Source of the DNA: a virus
Direction: 5' to 3' (one strand)
Length of the DNA stretch: 32,247 bases
IMG/VR virus record: IMGVR_UViG_3300009128_001426
Coordinates: 1 to 32,247 of that record
The notes beneath the pieces were generated by a model. The model searched no databases. It had not been told where the DNA came from and saw nothing but the letters and a program-made list of their open reading frames with translations. Positions 28,307 through 32,247 of this stretch are shown here, in pieces. The position numbers and the translations under genes are program-made. Every line of letters begins with the position of its first letter. Within the stretch, counting starts at the first letter, position 1.

Positions 28307-28686
28307 TGGCTGACGACGATCTGCTGCTGGACAAAAAGAACCGCGCCGGGGGCGTCCCCGTCCCCGCAGCATGGGAGACCCACGACGGCGCAAAGGAGGG
28401 GCCGATGGGATCGGGGGGGGATGCCCTCGTGGACGAATACGTGGTCCCGGAAGGGGGGATGCAAGCCCCAGGAGAGCGGTACATCCGGTTTTCTTCTAGG
28501 CTGTTGGAACACTGGCTGGCCATCGCCCTGTCTTCCAGGAGCGGGCGAGTCGTGATCCAGAAGGCCGGATTTCTGGTGCGGGTGCGCCAGCGGTCCGATG
28601 GGTCCACCTATGAAGAAATGACCCTGCTGGGGGAGGTGGGCCCCGAGGTGGAGAGCAAGGGTGCGATCGTTCTGATTGGAGGCTGA
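28306..28686 (+). CDS. hypothetical protein (126 aa)
   Basis: A 126-residue protein. The N-terminal 60 residues are polar and Gly/Asp-rich (probably disordered); the C-terminal half is a likely small beta domain (RVVIQKAGFLVRVRQ, YEEMTLLGEVG). No family recognised. ATG at 28306 coupled to the preceding stop. Confidence 0.73.
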   Translation: MADDDLLLDKKNRAGGVPVPAAWETHDGAKEGPMGSGGDALVDEYVVPEGGMQAPGERYIRFSSRLLEHWLAIALSSRSGRVVIQKAGFLVRVRQRSDGSTYEEMTLLGEVGPEVESKGAIVLIGG

Positions 28687-28687
28687 T

Positions 28688-28879
28688 GTGGCAAAAGTGA
28701 TCAAGGCCGATGCTTCCATAGCTGTCAAGACCGTGGAGGTGGTGGTTAGTCTCTCTGGCATAAAGCGCCTACGCCTGCGGTTCTGGTTGGGGCGCCTGCT
28801 CTTGGAGCTTGCCGCTCGGGTGCTGCCCTGCCAAGTGACCCTGGATCTACCTTTTTCTAGCAAAACCGGAAATGACTGA
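28688..28879 (+). CDS. small basic amphipathic protein (63 aa)
   Basis: A 63-residue protein with a basic, hydrophobic central helix (KRLRLRFWLGRLLLELAARVL). It may lie on the membrane or be a small phage protein with unknown role. The GTG at 28688 follows TTGGAGG with 5-nt spacing; a TTG at 28676 would put GGAGG inside the gene and is less likely. It overlaps the next gene by 8 nt. Confidence 0.66.
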   Translation: MAKVIKADASIAVKTVEVVVSLSGIKRLRLRFWLGRLLLELAARVLPCQVTLDLPFSSKTGND

Positions 28880-29078
28880 AGTTCCCCCCCTCGCGATCAC
28901 CGTCGCCCAGGCGATTGGAGATCTCGCCATCGTCATGCGGGTTCGAGAGCGAAGCGCCGGATCCGTGCTGCTGGAGACCGAGAACGGGCCGGTCCTGATC
29001 CTGCTGGCCCTGGGGGATAGCGCCATCCAGGCTGCGGAGGCGCTTCAGCCGATCTTGGACGGAGAAGAGGATGGGTAG
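28872..29078 (+). CDS. hypothetical protein (68 aa)
   Basis: A 68-residue acidic protein, predicted beta then helix (SVLLETENGPVLILLALGDSAIQAAEALQPIL). No family recognised. It overlaps both neighbours by 8 nt, so it is coupled with the winged-helix gene that follows. Confidence 0.68.
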   Translation: MTEVPPLAITVAQAIGDLAIVMRVRERSAGSVLLETENGPVLILLALGDSAIQAAEALQPILDGEEDG

Positions 29079-29304
29079 CAAGCGCCTGGCCAGCGAGATC
29101 GTGGACTGCTTGATCTCATATGGAATGATGACCGTCAACGACCTGCAGGAGGAGCTTCACGAGCCGAACTATGTCCAGGTTCATCGGGAGCTGGTCTGGC
29201 TTGAAAGGCAGCGACAGGTTCAGCGGTACGGAACGCAGGCTTCGAGCAACGGCAGGCCGGCAACCCTGTGGGGGATGTCTGGGCGCAGGGTGAAGAGAAT
29301 TTGA
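29071..29304 (+). CDS. small winged-helix DNA-binding protein (77 aa)
   Basis: A 77-residue protein with helix SEIVDCLISYG, helix TVNDLQEELHEP, recognition helix YVQVHRELVWLERQ and wing residues VQRYGTQASSNGRPATLWGM, a typical winged-helix order. It may regulate the late genes or bind DNA at packaging; not known. ATG start overlapping the previous stop by 8 nt; its TGA stop overlaps the TTG start of the methyltransferase (TTGA). Confidence 0.78.
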   Translation: MGSKRLASEIVDCLISYGMMTVNDLQEELHEPNYVQVHRELVWLERQRQVQRYGTQASSNGRPATLWGMSGRRVKRI

Positions 29305-30629
29305 GCAGGCTGTGCCTATTCGTGGAGCTTGCCGCGGGCACCGCAGCAATGAGCCTCGCCCTCGTCGGCGGCCCTCGTTGCAGGCCTCCTGTTAGCAGAA
29401 TTGGAAATAAGCATGGATACGTGAAAGCAATTGCAGCTGTCATGGGCCTTCGCCTCGGACGCGGCGCGGACGCGGTGCTGCTCGTGGAACCCGATCCCGG
29501 CATGGCCTCCGTTCTGCGCTGCTACCCGCAGCCGGAGAGGCTACGGGCAGTGGCGGAGATCATCCGGGGGTGGAAGGACGAGGAGCCGCGGGCGCTTTGG
29601 GAGAGGTTGAGGGCGGAGGGACGAACGGATGCAGCGTCGCAGGTCATCCTGAACAGGTGGAGCTTTTCACAACGAGGGCCCCATATCGGCTATGGAGGTC
29701 CTGGCTCAAAGGCTGGGATGATGGGGCAGGAACAAAGGGATCGCGCCCTTGGCTGCGAGGCTACGGCGGCGCGCGTCGAAGAGGTGGCCATCCCCTGGCC
29801 CCCCACCCTCATCCACGAAGGCCCGGCGGAAGACGTGGAGCCGAGGGAGGTGGCGAGGTGGTTGTGGGTGCAGGGGCACCAGAACTCGTGCGGAACGCAG
29901 CCAGCACCTCAGTATCTTCAGCCGGATGGCCAACCAGACGGATCCTGGAAAGCACCACCGCGGGACTGGTTGGCCTCTCGCGTCGCGGACCTGGCCGAAG
30001 TGCGCTGGCCCCCCACCCTCATCCACGAGGGCCCGGCGGAAGACGTGGAGCCGAGGGGGGTGGCGAGGTGGCTTGTCATTCAACAGGGGCAATCACGAGG
30101 AAAACCCATCCATGAGAAGGATGGAGAGTTCTGGACGCAGGGTGCTCCTGGTGGAATTGGTGGCGGGGCAGAATGTAGAGTCAGCTTTGATTCTTGGAGT
30201 ACGCTTGAACCTCTACCGCTTGCTAATCGCATTGAATCCATATCACGCGACTGGCCCCCCACATCCGTCTACCAGGGCCCCTGCGAGGACATAGAGCCGC
30301 CGGGGCTGGAGGGCGTGGTGGCGTACCTCGATGGGCCGTACCATGGGGACGGCTCGCGCAAGATCACGGGCTACGCCCACGAGTTCCCCAGGGAAGCGCA
30401 GCTATCGGTAGCCCGCAAGTGGAGCGAGGCCGGCGCGGTCGTGGCGGTCAGCGAATGCGTACCGCTCGCGGATGAGCTGGGCGAGGGCTGGCATGCGGTA
30501 GAGATTACGAACGAGAGGAAGGGCCAGCGCAGATCCTTCTCTAGACAAAAACGTGAGTTCCTCACTTTGAACCAGCCTCCTGCATGGAAGCCGTCCGTTC
30601 AGGTCTCTCTGTTCGGGGGTGCCTGTTGA
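29301..30629 (+). CDS. D12/Dam-class adenine-N6 DNA methyltransferase with internal repeats
   Basis: A 442-residue protein when started at TTG 29301, which overlaps the previous stop (TTGA); an ATG at 29268 would extend it into that gene. The methyltransferase layout is clear: motif I FVELAAGTAA (7-16), Arg-Ile-Gly-Asn-Lys near 34-38, VEPDPGM (62-68), and the catalytic motif DGPY (344-347), a variant of DPPY, followed by TGYAHEF (356-362). D12 enzymes methylate adenine and protect phage DNA from host restriction. Unusually, about 150 residues between the motifs hold three copies of a segment containing WPP(T)...EGPAEDVEP (166-187, 236-257, 318-339). The first two copies are almost identical in DNA, so they are recent duplications. 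The recognition site is not readable. Confidence 0.8.
   Translation: MSRLCLFVELAAGTAAMSLALVGGPRCRPPVSRIGNKHGYVKAIAAVMGLRLGRGADAVLLVEPDPGMASVLRCYPQPERLRAVAEIIRGWKDEEPRALWERLRAEGRTDAASQVILNRWSFSQRGPHIGYGGPGSKAGMMGQEQRDRALGCEATAARVEEVAIPWPPTLIHEGPAEDVEPREVARWLWVQGHQNSCGTQPAPQYLQPDGQPDGSWKAPPRDWLASRVADLAEVRWPPTLIHEGPAEDVEPRGVARWLVIQQGQSRGKPIHEKDGEFWTQGAPGGIGGGAECRVSFDSWSTLEPLPLANRIESISRDWPPTSVYQGPCEDIEPPGLEGVVAYLDGPYHGDGSRKITGYAHEFPREAQLSVARKWSEAGAVVAVSECVPLADELGEGWHAVEITNERKGQRRSFSRQKREFLTLNQPPAWKPSVQVSLFGGAC
29795..29861 (+). repeat. 67-bp direct repeat, copy 1 (methyltransferase)
   Basis: Begins CTGGCCCCCCACCCTCATCC. It matches copy 2 at 30005-30071 in 65 of 67 positions by my count, offset exactly 210 bp, so both are in the same reading frame and add 70 residues. 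Confidence 0.92.
30005..30071 (+). repeat. 67-bp direct repeat, copy 2 (methyltransferase)
   Basis: In-frame duplicate of 29795-29861. A third, diverged copy starts at 30251 (CTGGCCCCCCACATCCG), 246 bp further, again a multiple of three. It leads into the catalytic motif, so the third copy is probably the ancestral one. Confidence 0.92.
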
Positions 30630-32247
30630 GCGTCCTGACCCCCTTCGCAGCTGCGCGGGCCGCAGCGGAAGCGGGAGCCCGAACCACGGCTTCCCTGTCC
30701 CCCTTGATCGACCTGGCCCGTTATCACCACAGGACCACCAGAGGGCAGCCCCTGTCGTTCAGGGATCGGCCTTACTTGATAGAGCCCTATGCGGATTTCC
30801 CAGGGTTGACCGAGGCCAGTGTGGTCAAGGCCCCGCAGACGGGATGGAGCGAGCTTTTCATCCAGCTGGCCTTGGAGCGGTCAGGCTGGAAGGGCAGAAC
30901 GGTCGGCTACGTACTGCCGACCTACACCCTGCGAAACCGGTTCGTGCATACCAGGATCGATCCGGTCTTGGCCCGAGTTCCAGCCTATCGGGCTCGCCTG
31001 CCCGGAGGGCTGCATCCCCCAGGGGTCGGGAAGGACGGCAGGCCCCAGCAGAAGAAACCCAGGCAGGCTGGGTTCCGGGGGGCCAGCTCGCTGCAGACCA
31101 AGGCGTTCGGGCTGGGGACGATCCTGTTTCTGGGGGCGAACACGCCAGGCGATTTCGTGGAGTTCAGCGCGGACTGCATGATCATCGATGAGCTGGACCT
31201 CTGCCAGAAGGGCGGTCACCTTGCCCTGGCTTACGACCGGTTGAGGGCCAGCCCAAACCCCCAGATCTTCCGATGCGGAAATCCCACGATCCCCAGCTAC
31301 GGGATCGAGGCCACCTATTCGAAGTCCGATCGGCGGCTCTGGCACCACAGGTGCTCCAGGTGCAACGAGTGGCAGCCTATCGACTGGTTCAGTCAGGTGG
31401 TCGCCCAGGACGATGCGGGCCGGTGGGTCTTGCGGGACCGACAACGCCGCGCATCAGGGATCGTGCGCCCCATCTGTAGGAAATGCGGGCGACCGTTCGA
31501 CCGGGGCACATCTCCCGGATGCTGGGTGGATGAGTACCAATCGATCGATCGCAGGGGCTACAGGCTCTCGCAGCTGGACGTGCTATCCATGCCCGTCCGG
31601 CCGCTGTTCAGAGAATGGCTGGAAGCCCAGGGGAACACCGCTGCCTTGGTGGCCTTCTACGCTTCGGTTCTGGGAAGGGCCTACGAGCCCGCGGGCCGAA
31701 GGGTGGACCGAGAGCTGATCGCCAACGCGGCTACCGGCGATCCCATGCAGCCCGGAGGGGGAGAGGAGTTCGAGCCCCTGTCCGTCGCCATGGGGGTGGA
31801 TGTCGGCAGCGTGCTGAACTTCTCCGTGTCCATCGCGAAGGGCCGCAAGCGGAACGGTCGGTTTTTTGGGGCTGTCCGCAGCTTCGACGAGATCTATCGG
31901 ATCGCCAAACGCTTTCACGTAAAGTGCTTGTGCATTGATTCCAGGCCGGAGACCAGAGCTGCCCAGCAACTGAGGGACCGGATTCATGATGACCCGGACA
32001 TGGAATGCGAGGTCTGGCTGGTTCAGTTCCATGCGACCGACCGGGCCGGTAAGGAAGCCTATGGGCTGCGGGTGGACCGCAAGAGGGGCCTTTTGACCGT
32101 GGATCGGACCCAGCTGCTGGACGCGACCTTGGACGATCTGCGCGCCAGCCCCCCCAGGAGAATCCTGCCCTCGGACATTGGAACCGTGGAGCACTTCGCC
32201 GCGCAGATGCGGGCCCCAGTCCGGCGATTGAGCGATCGCGGGGATCG
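30626..32247 (+). CDS. terminase large subunit, lambda gpA-like (partial, runs off the window)
   Basis: At least 540 residues are encoded without a stop before the right edge. The start is TTG 30626, overlapping the methyltransferase stop (TTGA). The ATPase domain carries the gpA-type deviant Walker A, VVKAPQTGWSE (66-76), matching lambda gpA KSARVGYSK, where the usual Gly-Lys is absent, and a clear Walker B MIIDELD (185-191). A zinc ribbon follows (Cys243, Cys246, Cys284, Cys287). The nuclease part starts at MGVDVGS with Asp392 and continues with CLCIDSRPE. The enzyme cuts and translocates DNA into the prohead; gpA-type terminases usually act at cos sites. This gene identifies the window as tailed-phage DNA. 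Confidence 0.9.
   Translation, partial: MSVLTPFAAARAAAEAGARTTASLSPLIDLARYHHRTTRGQPLSFRDRPYLIEPYADFPGLTEASVVKAPQTGWSELFIQLALERSGWKGRTVGYVLPTYTLRNRFVHTRIDPVLARVPAYRARLPGGLHPPGVGKDGRPQQKKPRQAGFRGASSLQTKAFGLGTILFLGANTPGDFVEFSADCMIIDELDLCQKGGHLALAYDRLRASPNPQIFRCGNPTIPSYGIEATYSKSDRRLWHHRCSRCNEWQPIDWFSQVVAQDDAGRWVLRDRQRRASGIVRPICRKCGRPFDRGTSPGCWVDEYQSIDRRGYRLSQLDVLSMPVRPLFREWLEAQGNTAALVAFYASVLGRAYEPAGRRVDRELIANAATGDPMQPGGGEEFEPLSVAMGVDVGSVLNFSVSIAKGRKRNGRFFGAVRSFDEIYRIAKRFHVKCLCIDSRPETRAAQQLRDRIHDDPDMECEVWLVQFHATDRAGKEAYGLRVDRKRGLLTVDRTQLLDATLDDLRASPPRRILPSDIGTVEHFAAQMRAPVRRLSDRGD

Noticed and set aside
29795-30071. Direct repeats as a CRISPR or mobile-element footprint
   Set aside because: Both copies are in frame within one methyltransferase gene and the segment repeats as protein; there are no spacers of constant length or terminal inverted repeats.
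30821-30854. Terminase ATPase missing the Walker A Gly-Lys as a sign of inactivation
   Set aside because: Lambda gpA and its relatives have the same deviant form (KSARVGYSK), with the Lys placed earlier, so this is normal for the family.
1-32247. tRNA or rRNA genes
   Set aside because: I saw no cloverleaf-like segment with a T-arm GTTCRA box and matching acceptor arms; reading by eye could miss a divergent one.

Overview
The window is a GC-rich, densely packed stretch of a tailed double-stranded DNA bacteriophage (or prophage) genome. It holds a lambda gpA-type terminase large subunit that runs off the right edge, a probable small terminase, a phage primase-helicase, a Sak4-like recombinase with an SSB-tailed partner, and many tiny overlapping genes (ATGA, TGATG, GTGA and TTGA junctions). 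Shine-Dalgarno sites match the bacterial 16S end (AGGAGGTGATC at 14125) and several sigma70-type promoters can be read directly, so the host is an ordinary bacterium. I cannot name the host. No tRNA, integrase, lysis or capsid gene is visible.

The layout is divergent. A control region at 13184-13861 separates a leftward arm (all minus strand, 1-13183) from a rightward arm (all plus strand, 13862-end). The leftward arm reads as five transcription units: L1, genes from 13183 down to 7156, ends in a strong terminator (7077-7139). L2 is genes 6982 to 6136. L3 is one 460-residue protein (6056-4674) and ends at terminator 4612-4642. L4 is three genes ending with a RavA-like MoxR ATPase and terminator 2676-2701. 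L5 contains a ViaA-like von Willebrand A protein and small genes and leaves the window on the left. Units L2 to L5 each start from a near-identical promoter: TTGC.. at -35, a 17-bp spacer carrying an ACCC....GGGT palindrome, and TATATT at -10. This looks like a coordinated regulon under one repressor or activator. A further copy of the palindrome lies in the control region.

L1 contains a putative archaeo-eukaryotic-type primase with a zinc finger, a single-HKD phospholipase D-like protein, and a run of small proteins of which several are Cys-rich.

The control region has a convincing rightward promoter (13230-13258, with its -35 inside an inverted repeat) and a strong rightward intrinsic terminator (13782-13820) that lies before the first rightward gene. 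This suggests antitermination or a separate short transcript.

The rightward arm begins with a HicB-like domain fused to a membrane helix, followed by a replication and recombination block: SF2 helicase, Cas4/AddB-like Fe-S nuclease, Sak4-like ATPase, SSB-like protein, replisome-organizer-like protein, TOPRIM primase-DnaB-type helicase, small winged-helix protein, and a DinG/XPD-like Fe-S helicase. Then come small membrane proteins, a QueD-like protein that lacks the expected catalytic residues, a probable terminase small subunit, five small proteins, a Dam/D12-class adenine methyltransferase with an internally repeated insert, and the terminase large subunit.

The most unusual items are the phage RavA/ViaA-like pair under a shared operator, the operator-bearing promoter family, two unrelated primases on opposite arms, the methyltransferase with internal repeats, and the promoter-terminator arrangement in the control region.
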